Origin: JBHGAV01 sp041946685
GTDB lineage: Bacteria; Acidobacteriota; Terriglobia; Bryobacterales; Bryobacteraceae
NCBI GenBank assembly: GCA_041946685.1
Contig: JBHGAV010000016.1
Span: 1 to 64,000, forward strand
Direction of reading: 5' to 3'
DNA: 64,000 nt
The notes under the pieces were generated by a model. That model was not told where the DNA came from. It did not search any database and was given only the letters and a program-made list of their open reading frames with translations. Positions 17,502 through 26,641 of the stretch are shown one piece after another. Position 1 is the first letter of the stretch. Every line of letters starts with the position of its first letter. The position numbers and the translations under genes are program-made.

Positions 17502-19418
17502 GTGTGCGGAATCGCAGGCTTCACACACACATGTGGGGCGGATGACGGCGCTTCCATCCGCCGCGCCGTCAGCCTGATGCGGCACCGCGGTCCTGACCAG
17601 CAGGGGGTTTACGAGTCGCCGGTCATCTCGCTCGGCGCCGTCCGCCTGAAGATCATCGACCTCGAAGCCGGCGATCAGCCCATGTTCAGCGACGACCGGG
17701 ACACGGTCATCGTGTTCAACGGCGAGATCTACAATTGCGCCGAACTGCGGGCTGAACTGGAGGAGCGCGGCCGGCGTTTTCGTTCCCGCTGCGACACCGA
17801 AGTCGTGCTCCGCGCTTACCAGGAATGGGGGCGCGAGTGCCTGCCCCGTCTGCGCGGGATGTTCGCCCTGGCGATCTGGAAGGAATCCGAGAAGCGGTTG
17901 CTCCTGGCCCGGGACCGGATGGGGATCAAGCCGCTCTACTTCCTGCGGCAGGGTGACGAGCTCTACTTCGGTTCGGAATTGAAGACCATCCTGGCGCATC
18001 CCCAAGTGGCGCGCCGAATCGACCCCATTGGATTGCACTACTACCTGGGCCTGAACTATGTTCCGGGCCCATACACTCTGGTGGACGGGATCGAGAAGCT
18101 CCAGCCCGGCCGCTGGCTGGAGTGGCGCGACGGCTGGACGGAAAGCGGCGAATACTGGCGGCTGGACATCCGCCCGCAGGCGCGCTGGACGTTGGAGGAC
18201 GCCAGAGAGGAACTGGACAGCCTCCTCAAGAGCGCCGTCCGCGAGCACCTGGTTTCCGACGTGCCCCTGGGGGTCTGGTCCAGCGGCGGCCTCGATTCCT
18301 CGACCATCCTGCACTACGCAGCCGGGGCCTCGCCGAACCGCCTGAAGACGTTCTCCGTCTCTTTCCGGGGCCGCAGTTTCGACGAGAGCCGCTACTTCCG
18401 TCTGGTCTCCTCCGTTTACGGAACCGAGCACCACGAGTTCGACCTCAGCCCGGAGATCGAGCTTTCGAGCGCCATCGAGAGTCTGGCCTGGCACTCCGAT
18501 GAACCGAGCGCGGACGCCGGGGCGCTGCCCGTGTGGTTCCTCTCCAGGATGTGCCGGCAGCACGTGACGGTCGCTCTGAGCGGTGAGGGCGCCGACGAAC
18601 TGTTCGGGGGATACGTCACCTACCTAGCCGACCGCCTCGCCGGGCGCCTTCGTAGGGTGCCCCTCGCCGCCCGCAGGCTGGCCCTGGCGGCCCTCAACCG
18701 ATGGCCGGTATCCGACGAGAAGATCAGCTTCGAGTACAAACTCAAGAGGTTTCTGGCGGGCTCCCTGCTCGATCCGGACGAGGCGCACCTGTTTTGGAAC
18801 GGCACCTTCAGCGACGGCGAGCAGCGCGGCCTGTCCCTGCGCAACGGTCACGGGTCGCTGGCAATCCCCTTCCAATCCCCCTTCAGGCCGCCGGAGGAGG
18901 CCGGCCTGCTCAACCGCTACCTCTGGTACGACCAGCGCTTCTACCTGCCCGACGACATCCTCAACAAGTGCGACCGCATGAGCATGGCGCACTCGCTGGA
19001 AGTACGGCCGCCCTTCCTCGATCACCGCATTGTCGAATTCGCCGCATCCCTGCCGCTGGATCTCAAGATCCGCGGCGGCACGCTGAAGTACGTCCTCCGG
19101 GCGCTCATGAGGGGCAAACTGCCGGCCCCTGTGATCCGCCGCAAGAAGGAAGGCTTCGACATCCCCATCCATGATTGGCTCCGCGGCCCTCTTCGCCCGC
19201 TGCTTCTCGATACACTGACAGAGGACGCGGTCGGACGGAGCGGGTTGTTCCGTCCCGGGCGCGTGCGCTCGCTCGTCGAGGCACACCTCGACCGGCGCGC
19301 GAATCTCGGATATCACCTATGGGGATTGCTGATCCTGTTCCTCTGGCTGAGGACCTGGCGAATCGACACCGCGCCGCTCGCGGTTCCGGAGCGGGTGGCG
19401 AACAGCGCTTCGGCCTGA
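17502..19418 (+). CDS. asnB: Asparagine synthetase B-type amidotransferase
   Basis: The 638-residue protein starts MCGIAGF, so removal of Met exposes the catalytic Cys of the class II glutaminase domain (residues 2-200); this fixes the GTG at 17502 as the start. The synthetase domain follows with the PP-loop VWSSGGLDSSTIL near residue 265 and ALSGEGADELFGGY near residue 360. AsnB makes asparagine from aspartate and glutamine with ATP. Long AsnB-like proteins beside glycosyltransferases, as here, often act in surface polysaccharide or exosortase-associated clusters, amidating a sugar acid or peptide. Both readings remain open. Confidence 0.9.
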   Translation: MCGIAGFTHTCGADDGASIRRAVSLMRHRGPDQQGVYESPVISLGAVRLKIIDLEAGDQPMFSDDRDTVIVFNGEIYNCAELRAELEERGRRFRSRCDTEVVLRAYQEWGRECLPRLRGMFALAIWKESEKRLLLARDRMGIKPLYFLRQGDELYFGSELKTILAHPQVARRIDPIGLHYYLGLNYVPGPYTLVDGIEKLQPGRWLEWRDGWTESGEYWRLDIRPQARWTLEDAREELDSLLKSAVREHLVSDVPLGVWSSGGLDSSTILHYAAGASPNRLKTFSVSFRGRSFDESRYFRLVSSVYGTEHHEFDLSPEIELSSAIESLAWHSDEPSADAGALPVWFLSRMCRQHVTVALSGEGADELFGGYVTYLADRLAGRLRRVPLAARRLALAALNRWPVSDEKISFEYKLKRFLAGSLLDPDEAHLFWNGTFSDGEQRGLSLRNGHGSLAIPFQSPFRPPEEAGLLNRYLWYDQRFYLPDDILNKCDRMSMAHSLEVRPPFLDHRIVEFAASLPLDLKIRGGTLKYVLRALMRGKLPAPVIRRKKEGFDIPIHDWLRGPLRPLLLDTLTEDAVGRSGLFRPGRVRSLVEAHLDRRANLGYHLWGLLILFLWLRTWRIDTAPLAVPERVANSASA

Positions 19419-21157
19419 TTGTAGTCCTGGTTGCCGCCGCCATCTTTCTGGGATCGATCGTCAGCCCGCCCTCGCTCATGGACGATGTGGACGCCGTGCA
19501 GGCCCAGATCGCCCGCAACATGCTGGAGTCGGGCGATTGGGTGACGGCCCGTCTCAACGGCGTCGCTTACCTGGAGAAAGCCCCCCTCAAGTACTGGCTC
19601 ATCGCGGTCTCCTACATAATCTTCGGCGTTCACGATTGGGCGGCGAGAATCCCGATTGCGCTGTCGGCGATCCTGCTGTGCTGGGTGACGGCGCACATGG
19701 GCGCGTGGGCTCTCTCTGCGAGGGCAGGGCTGGTGGCCGGCCTGTCGCTCGCCACCTGTGTCGGGCTTTTCCTGTTCACACGAATCCTCATACCCGATGT
19801 CATGCTTACGCTGGCCGTCGCTACGGCGCTTTGGAGCTTCCTCAGGGCGCTGGACGAATCCGAGACCCGGCCGGCGCTTTGGGCCCTGCTGATGGCGGCC
19901 TCCATCGGCGCCGGACTGCTGCTGAAGGGCCTGATCGGCGCCGTGTTTCCGGTCGCCGCGGGCGGCGTCTATCTGCTCGTCACCCGGCAGTTGTTCTTGC
20001 GGCGCACGTGGCGGCGCTTGCACCCCTTCGCGGGGATCCTGGTCATCCTGATCATAGCCGCGCCGTGGCACGTTCTGGCCACGCTCGCCAACCCGCCCTA
20101 CTTCGACTTCACCATGCGCAGCGAGCGCGGCGCGTACCACGGCTTCTTCTGGTTCTACTTCCTGAACGAGCACCTGTTCCGTTTCCTGAACATGCGCTAT
20201 CCGCGGGACTACAACACGGTGCCGCGCCTGTGGTTCTGGCTTCTCCACCTGGTATGGCTCCTGCCCTGGAGCGTTTTTCTGCCCGCCGCCGCACGGCTCG
20301 GCTACCGGCCGGTGGACCGGGCGGGCCGGACGCGCCTTCTGGCGCTGTGCTGGACGGGATGCGTCCTCCTGTTCTTCACTTTCTCGACCACGCAGGAGTA
20401 CTACTCGATGCCCTGCTATCCTGCGCTGGCCCTGCTGATCGGCTCGGCGGTGGCGGGTGGCGGCGCGTGGATCCGGGGAGGCCTGAGGGCGGCCTCGGTG
20501 ATCGCGGCGTGCGCGGCGGCGGCGGCCGGCACTCTGCTGCTGTTGGTGTGGAACACTCCAGCGCCCGGCGACATCTCCGTGGCGCTGACCCAGAATCCGG
20601 AAGTCTACACGCTCTCGCTCGGCCACATGCGCGACCTCACCCTGCGCTCCTTCGCCTACCTCAAGAGCCCGCTGGCGCTGGCGGGCGTTGCGTTTCTCGT
20701 GGGAGCCGCGGGCGCCTGGCGGCTGAAGGGGCTCCGCGCCGCGGCGGCGCTGGCGGTCATGATGATCCTGTTCGACCATGCGGCCCGGCTGGCGCTGGTC
20801 GCGTTCGATCCCTATCTGTCGAGCCGCCCCCTGGCCGAGGCGCTCCTGCGCGCGCCCGAAGGCAACTTGATCGTGGATGACCAGTACTACACGTTCTCCT
20901 CGGTCATCTTCTACACCAACCGGCGCGCCCTGCTGTTGAACGGGCGCGTGAACAATCTCGAGTACGGCTCCTACGCGCCCGGCGCGCCCCAGGTATTCAT
21001 TGACGACGCCCAGTTCCGCGAGCTTTGGGCCCAGGACCAGCGCTGGCACCTGCTGGCCGACCGCACGGCGCTGCCCCGGCTGGAGCGGCTCGTAGGCGAC
21101 GCAGCGCTCCACCGCATCGCGTCGGCGGGCGGCAAGCACCTCCTATCGAACCAGTGA
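19319..21157 (+). CDS. Polytopic GT39/ArnT-like glycosyltransferase
   Basis: About 612 residues with a first membrane segment FGLIVVLVAAAIFLGSIV, then the family motif DDVDAVQAQIARNMLESGDW and YLEKAPLKYW. Ten or more further hydrophobic segments follow. This is the layout of ArnT/PMT-like enzymes, which move a sugar from a polyprenyl-phosphate donor on the periplasmic side. The start is uncertain. ATG 19319 keeps the first membrane segment but overlaps asnB by 100 bp; the next ATG, at the MDDVDA segment, would lose it. The GT4 gene follows after 6 bp. Confidence 0.85.
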   Translation: MGIADPVPLAEDLANRHRAARGSGAGGEQRFGLIVVLVAAAIFLGSIVSPPSLMDDVDAVQAQIARNMLESGDWVTARLNGVAYLEKAPLKYWLIAVSYIIFGVHDWAARIPIALSAILLCWVTAHMGAWALSARAGLVAGLSLATCVGLFLFTRILIPDVMLTLAVATALWSFLRALDESETRPALWALLMAASIGAGLLLKGLIGAVFPVAAGGVYLLVTRQLFLRRTWRRLHPFAGILVILIIAAPWHVLATLANPPYFDFTMRSERGAYHGFFWFYFLNEHLFRFLNMRYPRDYNTVPRLWFWLLHLVWLLPWSVFLPAAARLGYRPVDRAGRTRLLALCWTGCVLLFFTFSTTQEYYSMPCYPALALLIGSAVAGGGAWIRGGLRAASVIAACAAAAAGTLLLLVWNTPAPGDISVALTQNPEVYTLSLGHMRDLTLRSFAYLKSPLALAGVAFLVGAAGAWRLKGLRAAAALAVMMILFDHAARLALVAFDPYLSSRPLAEALLRAPEGNLIVDDQYYTFSSVIFYTNRRALLLNGRVNNLEYGSYAPGAPQVFIDDAQFRELWAQDQRWHLLADRTALPRLERLVGDAALHRIASAGGKHLLSNQ

Positions 21158-21163
21158 AACCCC

Positions 21164-22243
21164 ATGCGAATCGCGATTGACGGCACGCCCCTGCTTTTGC
21201 GCAGCGCCGGCGTCAAGACCTACGTCTACAACTGGTTCCGCAGCATGAGGAAAGCCGCCGACGGTGACGAGGTGGTTGTCTGGCCATACCTGTCGCCGGG
21301 AGACAGCTATTCGCACGAGACATCGCTGGTGAGCCGGCCGGCGACCTACGCCCGGCTGGCCCTGCTGCACGCGGCCAACGCCTCGCCGCTTCCGCTGCTC
21401 AATTGGGTGGGACCGCGCGCCGACGTGTTTCATGCGTCCCAGCAGTTGATGAGGCCGCCCCGCTCGGGCCGCGTGACCGCCACGCTCTACGACATGACCT
21501 GCTGGCTGGTGCCGGAGACGCACTCGGCGCGCAACGTCTGGGGAGCGAAGCTTTTCGCGGAGCGTGTGACCAAGCGGGCGGACGGGCTCATCGCAATTTC
21601 CGAGAGCACGCGGCAGGACGCCGTGCGCATCCTGGGACTCGATCCGGACAGGATCGCTGTGATCTACCCCGGCGTCGCGGAGGCTTTCTTTGGGGCGAAG
21701 CCGTCAGGCTCCCGGCCGTACATTCTCTTTGTGGGCACGATCGAGCCGCGCAAGAACGTCGATACCCTGCTCGACGCCTATGCGCAGCTCTCTCCATCCC
21801 TTCGCGGGGAGTTCGAGCTTGTGGTCGCCGGCCCGGCGGGGTGGGGCGACCCCGCGACGCTTCGCCGCCTGCAAGCGGGCGAGGCCGGCGTGCGCTACCT
21901 GGGCTACGTCCCCGAGGAGGACCTGCCGGGCCTGACCGCAGGGGCCACGGTCTTCGTCTACCCTTCTCTCTACGAGGGCTTCGGGCTCCCCTTGGCCCAG
22001 GCCATGGCCGCCGGGGTGCCCGCGATCACCTCGAACGTGTCGTCGATGCCCGAGGTGGCCGGCGATGCGGCGCTGCTGGTGGACCCGAGGAGTCCGGCCG
22101 AGCTTGCCGCCGCGCTCAAGCGGCTGCTGACGAGCCCGGATCTTCGTGCGACACTGGCGAGCAACGGCCTGACCCTCTCCCGCCGCTACACCTGGGAGAA
22201 CTCGGCCCGCCAGTCGCTCGACTTCTTCCGCCGAATCGTGTAG
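21164..22243 (+). CDS. Family 4 glycosyltransferase
   Basis: The 359-residue GT-B protein has an N-terminal Rossmann domain (MRIAIDGTPLLLRSAGVKTY) and a C-terminal donor-binding domain. The latter contains ILFVGTIEPRKNVDTLLDAY and the EX7E-type motif PSLYEGFGLPLAQAMAAGVP. Retaining GT4 enzymes of this type transfer sugars (often mannose or glucose) to glycan chains in the cytoplasm. Together with asnB and the GT39 gene it forms a three-gene glycan cluster with near-zero spacing. The acceptor and donor cannot be read from the sequence. Confidence 0.92.
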   Translation: MRIAIDGTPLLLRSAGVKTYVYNWFRSMRKAADGDEVVVWPYLSPGDSYSHETSLVSRPATYARLALLHAANASPLPLLNWVGPRADVFHASQQLMRPPRSGRVTATLYDMTCWLVPETHSARNVWGAKLFAERVTKRADGLIAISESTRQDAVRILGLDPDRIAVIYPGVAEAFFGAKPSGSRPYILFVGTIEPRKNVDTLLDAYAQLSPSLRGEFELVVAGPAGWGDPATLRRLQAGEAGVRYLGYVPEEDLPGLTAGATVFVYPSLYEGFGLPLAQAMAAGVPAITSNVSSMPEVAGDAALLVDPRSPAELAAALKRLLTSPDLRATLASNGLTLSRRYTWENSARQSLDFFRRIV

Positions 22244-22533
22244 GGGCCGGGCATGACCGGCGCCTACAGAATCGATATGGCAGTCGGCGCGACTGGAACC
22301 GTCATCGGGGCCGTGGCGGGCGGCAGGGGGAACGATCGACGCTCCTCAAGGCGACGCGGGCACGACTTCATTGCGCCGCGTCATCGGCGACCGGCAGGAC
22401 GACAGGATGGCGGTTTGGTCTATACTGGACGGGGTTCGGAAGCCCGACTGGAAATTGCGGCATGTGCGTCAACCCCAAGGGTGAGCCCCGCCGCTGGGAC
22501 GGATGCCAGTTGCTCTCCTCGATAAGGACCGAG
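22244..22533. other. 290-bp intergenic region before the fucosidase gene
   Basis: No convincing gene. A TATACT box at 22421-22426 with ACGACA 16 bp upstream (22399-22404) is a plausible promoter for the downstream gene. The frame 22253-22525 is open, but its Arg/Gly-rich product looks like chance coding in high-GC DNA. Confidence 0.4.
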
Positions 22534-24039
22534 ATGAAAACCAACCAGGAATTGTCTAGACGCGCGTTTATGGCCTCTGTTCCCCTCCTGCCGGCTGCCG
22601 TCGCGGCCGCTTCGGAGAAGGCGCCCGCGCCGTACGGGCCCCTGCCCACCGAGCGGCAACTGCGCTGGCACGAGTTGGACGTTTATGCTTTCATCCACTT
22701 CAGCCCGAACACCTTCACCGACAAGGAGTGGGGCTACGGCGACGAAGACCCCGCGATCTTCAATCCCGCGGCCTTCGACGCCGATGCCATGGCCGCGGCG
22801 CTGAAGGCCGGCGGCATGGCCGGCGCCATCCTCACCGCCAAGCATCATGACGGCTTTTGTCTCTGGCCGACGAAGACCACCGAGCATTCGATAAGCAAGA
22901 GTCCGTGGAAGGGTGGCAAGGGGGACATCGTCGGGGAACTGGCGGCGGCTATGCGGCGGGCCGGCATGAAGTTTGGAGTTTATCTGTCTCCCTGGGACCG
23001 CAACAGCGCCTTGTACGGCAAACCCGAATACGTCACCATGTACCGGGAGCAGTTGCGCGAGTTGCTGACGCAATACGGGCCGATCTTCGAGGTGTGGCAC
23101 GACGGAGCCAACGGCGGGAGCGGATACTACGGAGGCGCCAAAGAGACCCGGAGGATTGACCGGACGACCTACTACGGCTGGGAGCAGACCTGGGAGCTGG
23201 AGCGTTCGCTTCAGCCGGATGCCATCATCTGGTGCGAAATCGGTCCGGACATACGCTGGCCGGGCAACGAATCGGGCCATGTGAACGACACCTGCTGGGC
23301 GACCTACATTCCGCGCGGCCGGAACGGCGGGCCGCCGGCGCCCGGCGCCTCAATGGCGCATCTGGAGGCGGCCACGGGACACCGCGATGGAAAACAGTGG
23401 CTGCCGCCCGAATGCAATACCTCCATCCGCCCCGGCTGGTTCTGGCACGAGAAGGAGAACTCGAGCGTCAAGACGCCGGCGCAACTGATGGACCTGTACT
23501 ACCGTTCGGTAGGACGGGGGGGTTGTTTTCTTTTGAATCTGCCTCCAGACCGCCGAGGGCTCATCCATGAAAACGATGCGGCGTCGGTGCGGGGGTTCAA
23601 CGCCATGATCCAGGGCACGTTCAAGCAGAACCTCGCGGCAGCCGCGAAGGTGGCCGCTTCCAATGTGCGGGCCAAAGACGCGAAGGCGTTCGGTCCGCGA
23701 AACCTTCTGGACGGCGGCCGGTACACGTACTGGGCCACCGACGATTCGGTGACAACCCCGGAGGTCACCTTCGACCTGGGCAAGGGGGTGAAGTTCAACG
23801 TGGTCCGGCTGCGCGAGAACATCAAGCTCGGCCAACGGATCGACTCGGTCGCCCTGGACCAGTGGAAAGATGGCACTTGGACTCAATTCGCAGAGGCGAC
23901 GAGCATCGGGGCGTGCCGCCTGATCCGCTTGAAGGAAGACGTCACCACCAACCGCCTGCGCCTGCGGATCACCAAGGCCGCGGCCTGCCCGGCACTGTCG
24001 GACTTCGGCCTCTTCCTCGAAGCGGAGGCGCCCGCCTGA
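22534..24039 (+). CDS. GH29 alpha-L-fucosidase with C-terminal F5/8-type C domain, Tat-exported
   Basis: The 501-residue product has a twin-arginine signal (LSRRAFMASVPLLPAAVAAA). The GH29 barrel follows: HELDVYAFIHFSPNTFTDKEW and ILTAKHHDGFCLWPT, with the probable nucleophile Asp in FEVWHDGANGG near residue 190. From about residue 370 a discoidin/CBM32-like domain is visible (NLLDGGRYTYWATDDSVTT, then VTFDLGKGVKFNVVRLRENI). GH29 enzymes release L-fucose from glycans, so this suggests scavenging of host, plant or microbial polysaccharides outside the cytoplasm. The ATG at 22534 has AAGGA about 6 nt upstream, and the next in-frame Met lies within the signal peptide. Confidence 0.92.
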   Translation: MKTNQELSRRAFMASVPLLPAAVAAASEKAPAPYGPLPTERQLRWHELDVYAFIHFSPNTFTDKEWGYGDEDPAIFNPAAFDADAMAAALKAGGMAGAILTAKHHDGFCLWPTKTTEHSISKSPWKGGKGDIVGELAAAMRRAGMKFGVYLSPWDRNSALYGKPEYVTMYREQLRELLTQYGPIFEVWHDGANGGSGYYGGAKETRRIDRTTYYGWEQTWELERSLQPDAIIWCEIGPDIRWPGNESGHVNDTCWATYIPRGRNGGPPAPGASMAHLEAATGHRDGKQWLPPECNTSIRPGWFWHEKENSSVKTPAQLMDLYYRSVGRGGCFLLNLPPDRRGLIHENDAASVRGFNAMIQGTFKQNLAAAAKVAASNVRAKDAKAFGPRNLLDGGRYTYWATDDSVTTPEVTFDLGKGVKFNVVRLRENIKLGQRIDSVALDQWKDGTWTQFAEATSIGACRLIRLKEDVTTNRLRLRITKAAACPALSDFGLFLEAEAPA

Positions 24040-24117
24040 GTGTGTCCGAGAGTATGCTACCGGCCGACGGCGTGTTGGAGCGGCCAGGGCCGCCCATCGC
24101 CGGTGTGCGGCCCACCT

Positions 24118-24180
24118 CTACAGCAGATCCGCTGAGCTGAAAAAGAAGCGCAGTTCGACTTCCGCGGCCGCCGGGGCGGC
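24118..24180 (-). pseudogene. Orphan copy of the ndk 3' end
   Basis: These 63 bp match 27318-27380, the 3' end of the intact ndk gene, with eight mismatches; the first 23 bp, including the stop codon, are identical. On the minus strand the copy still reads AEVELRFFFSSADLL then stop, exactly the Ndk C-terminus, and several of the differences are synonymous. It therefore derives from a real ndk gene. It lies in the same orientation as the intact gene, at the other end of a 3.2-kb segment, as expected for the displaced 3' end left by integration into ndk. Confidence 0.85.
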
Positions 24181-24205
24181 TTGCAGCGGCAGACGGCGGC
24201 GGCAG

Positions 24206-25099
24206 TCATTGGGTTGGCAGTGCTACGACCATGCTGTCCTCCCGGTATTCGCCTTTCGGAAACACCAGCCGCACAGTGTCTGGGGAATCGGCTTCGATCC
24301 TGTCGATGGGGGTGATGTGTTCACCCATCTTCGGGAAGTACACCGTCTGGTATTGAGGATTCTCGAGGCCGCGCGAAAGGTCCACGAGCACCAGATACTC
24401 ACGGGCGCCGAGATTCCCCATGCCCGGCAACTGCTCCAGGCAGCGGAACACGAGCTTCTTTGAGGGCAGCAAGGAGAAGGTTCTTGCGTCGACGGAGCGG
24501 CCGGCCTTGTCACTTTCACGGACAATCTGATAGGAACGCTGGCGGGCGTTGGATTCGGGGAAGATGGGGAAACCAACGTTCACCAGGTAATTGCTGCCTT
24601 TGCCAATGGGCACGGGAAGCGTCTGTCCAGGCTCTTTCTCCAGCCGGTTCTCCTCGGGGGACTTTGTCAAGTCGTAGATCAGAAGCACCTCCTCCGGCAC
24701 GTCCGACCCTTGCGCCTCACCGTGGTAGAACTCCTTGAAGGCGATCCAATCCTCACTGACGCGGCGCGGTTGGTAACAGTAGAACCAATCGACCTTGGTA
24801 CGTCGTATGAGGTCGAACACCTCAACCACGTCCGGCCGGACCCCGATGCCAAGCAGCACGAGCGTGCTTCTCCAAACGAAAGCTTCATTGATTCTGCTTG
24901 ACTTCACGAAATCCGACAGCTCGATCCGGTGTGATTCGGACAAGTCAAGAAGGGAAACAGTGAGCAGATTGACTCCCTCCCTTACCGGAGTCACCGTAAG
25001 CCCTTCGATTTTCCAAGCCGCCCCCCCGCTTGATGCGGCCACTGCTTGACCGGCAATAAGAGGTACAGCTGCGAGAGCGAGAAGCCAGTGTCTTTTCAT
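24206..25099 (-). CDS. Secreted protein of unknown function
   Basis: The 297-residue protein has a clear signal peptide (MKRHWLLALAAVPLIAGQAVA, with an AxA-type cleavage site). The mature part is a mixed alpha/beta chain rich in short hydrophobic strands, without a motif I recognise. It lies 12 bp downstream of the next minus-strand gene (25112-26641) and appears to be the last gene of a three-gene unit. Base composition of the unit is less GC-rich than the flanking genes, which supports acquisition from elsewhere. Confidence 0.7.
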   Translation of the reverse strand: MKRHWLLALAAVPLIAGQAVAASSGGAAWKIEGLTVTPVREGVNLLTVSLLDLSESHRIELSDFVKSSRINEAFVWRSTLVLLGIGVRPDVVEVFDLIRRTKVDWFYCYQPRRVSEDWIAFKEFYHGEAQGSDVPEEVLLIYDLTKSPEENRLEKEPGQTLPVPIGKGSNYLVNVGFPIFPESNARQRSYQIVRESDKAGRSVDARTFSLLPSKKLVFRCLEQLPGMGNLGAREYLVLVDLSRGLENPQYQTVYFPKMGEHITPIDRIEADSPDTVRLVFPKGEYREDSMVVALPTQ

Positions 25100-25111
25100 A
25101 GGTGTCGCCTC

Positions 25112-26641
25112 TCAATACAGTCTGATTGTCACCGCGTCGGGCAACGATGTGATCCCACTGCAAGCTGTGCTCGTTGTGTAATGATCCAGGTGGGTCACAT
25201 CTCGGCAGCAGGCCGGGCAGCGATCCGTGACGGTCTTCACACCCACTCCGTGAACGTACACCTGGGTACCCGAAGAGTAGAGCTCCGACTGATAGCACGC
25301 CGCGACGGTTGAGTTACTCACTGGACCCAAAGTGCCGGTGATGGTTTGGTTTCTCCGGGCGGTCGGGTAGTCCCTGGGTGAACAGTATGCCTCACGCAGT
25401 ACATCCCCGTAACTGATCGAATGGCCGCTACCGGTCCCGGAATCCTCATCCAAAACCCGGAAGATGAAATCGCTCTTCATGGTCGCTGCCGGGGTGGTGA
25501 CGCAGGAGTTGTTGTAGACCCTAACGGCGCTTTGCGCGCCGGTACAACTGCTCTCGGCCGGCGAATTGTATCGGGTATGGTGGTACGTTCCCAGCACCTT
25601 GAAATGGTACGACCGCGTCCCCTCCGGAGCGCCCTCTACTGCCCATGTCGCCTTCACCTGCGTGAACTCGGCAACTGGCAGATTAGGGATGTCGAAACTG
25701 ATGTAGTGGGTGCCGGCGGACTTGCTCCCCTGATAAACCGTGTGGGTCGTCCCGCCAAGCACCTGCACCGTCAAGGTTCCGGAGACTCCCACTGGAGCAA
25801 GCACCACGGTGATGCGATCGTCGGGAATGCTCGCAGAGGTGACCTGAACTGTCGGTGGCGGCGCCGTCACGTTGAACGTGGCCGGCGCGGTGGTTCCGAA
25901 CAGTGTGGTCACCGTCAGGTTCCGCGTCCCTGGAGTCGCGTTGGACGCGATGGTATAGGCGATGTTGATCTGGTAGGGGTCCTCAGGGTTCAGATAGGCG
26001 TAGGTGAAGGACACACCAGAAGGCGAGATGCCGACGCCGCCGGAGGCCCCCCACCACGGCATCAAATCCGCTCCGTAAATCTCGATGTACCCCGAGGAAC
26101 CTTGCATCGTCGAGCCAATCACGTTAATGCCGCCCATCACAGGAGGATAGGCACGGCCCTCAAGCCAGGTGCTGGCTCCCAGATAATCCTCATAGTACTC
26201 CAACACGAAGTTCATCGTGGGGTAACCGTAGTCTGAGCCTTCTTCCGGCTGGGGCGCCGGCATCAAGCTGTAGCCGTACACATCCTCGTACCAGATCTCA
26301 GATTCGATGTATTCGTAGTAGTAGGCGCGAACGTAGTGGTCTGATTCCCCCAGGTACGTCGAGTACAGGGTCAGCGACAGAGTCCAGCCTGCGTTAGCGC
26401 AGCTGTCACCCACCGAACTGCCCGAGCGGATTATACTGCCGTTCCGGCGAAGCCAGCCATGCACCACCGCGTCGTAATACAGGGCTGAGGCATAATCCAA
26501 CTCCGTGTAGGAATACGAGGAGACCTGGGTCGAAGTGAAAGCCAAAGTCGTCTGCCCGTAGACGTACGCCGCTCGAGCCCTTTCCGCGCTCATGACCAAG
26601 AAGCATATAAGGATGGCCGTCGCCGCCGCCAGGCGCCTCAT
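25112..26641 (-). CDS. Large secreted protein with Ig-like strands and a possible C-terminal double-psi barrel
   Basis: The 509-residue protein has a signal peptide ending near SAERARA. Residues ~20-190 are very rich in Tyr and Ser/Thr. Residues ~200-330 contain beta-sandwich-like stretches (PGTRNLTVTTLFGTTAPATF) reminiscent of IPT/Ig-like domains. The C-terminus has six or more cysteines and the stretch GVGVKTVTDRCPACCRDVTH followed by LDHYT. This resembles the barwin/RlpA/expansin double-psi barrel signature (DxCPxC...LD). That fold call is tentative. It starts in a 4-bp ATGA overlap with the upstream gene, so the two are translationally coupled. Confidence 0.65.
   Translation of the reverse strand: MRRLAAATAILICFLVMSAERARAAYVYGQTTLAFTSTQVSSYSYTELDYASALYYDAVVHGWLRRNGSIIRSGSSVGDSCANAGWTLSLTLYSTYLGESDHYVRAYYYEYIESEIWYEDVYGYSLMPAPQPEEGSDYGYPTMNFVLEYYEDYLGASTWLEGRAYPPVMGGINVIGSTMQGSSGYIEIYGADLMPWWGASGGVGISPSGVSFTYAYLNPEDPYQINIAYTIASNATPGTRNLTVTTLFGTTAPATFNVTAPPPTVQVTSASIPDDRITVVLAPVGVSGTLTVQVLGGTTHTVYQGSKSAGTHYISFDIPNLPVAEFTQVKATWAVEGAPEGTRSYHFKVLGTYHHTRYNSPAESSCTGAQSAVRVYNNSCVTTPAATMKSDFIFRVLDEDSGTGSGHSISYGDVLREAYCSPRDYPTARRNQTITGTLGPVSNSTVAACYQSELYSSGTQVYVHGVGVKTVTDRCPACCRDVTHLDHYTTSTACSGITSLPDAVTIRLY

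Noticed and set aside
22253..22525. A 90-codon open frame before the fucosidase gene
   Set aside because: Arg/Gly-rich product, no convincing ribosome-binding site, and it overlaps the likely fucosidase promoter.
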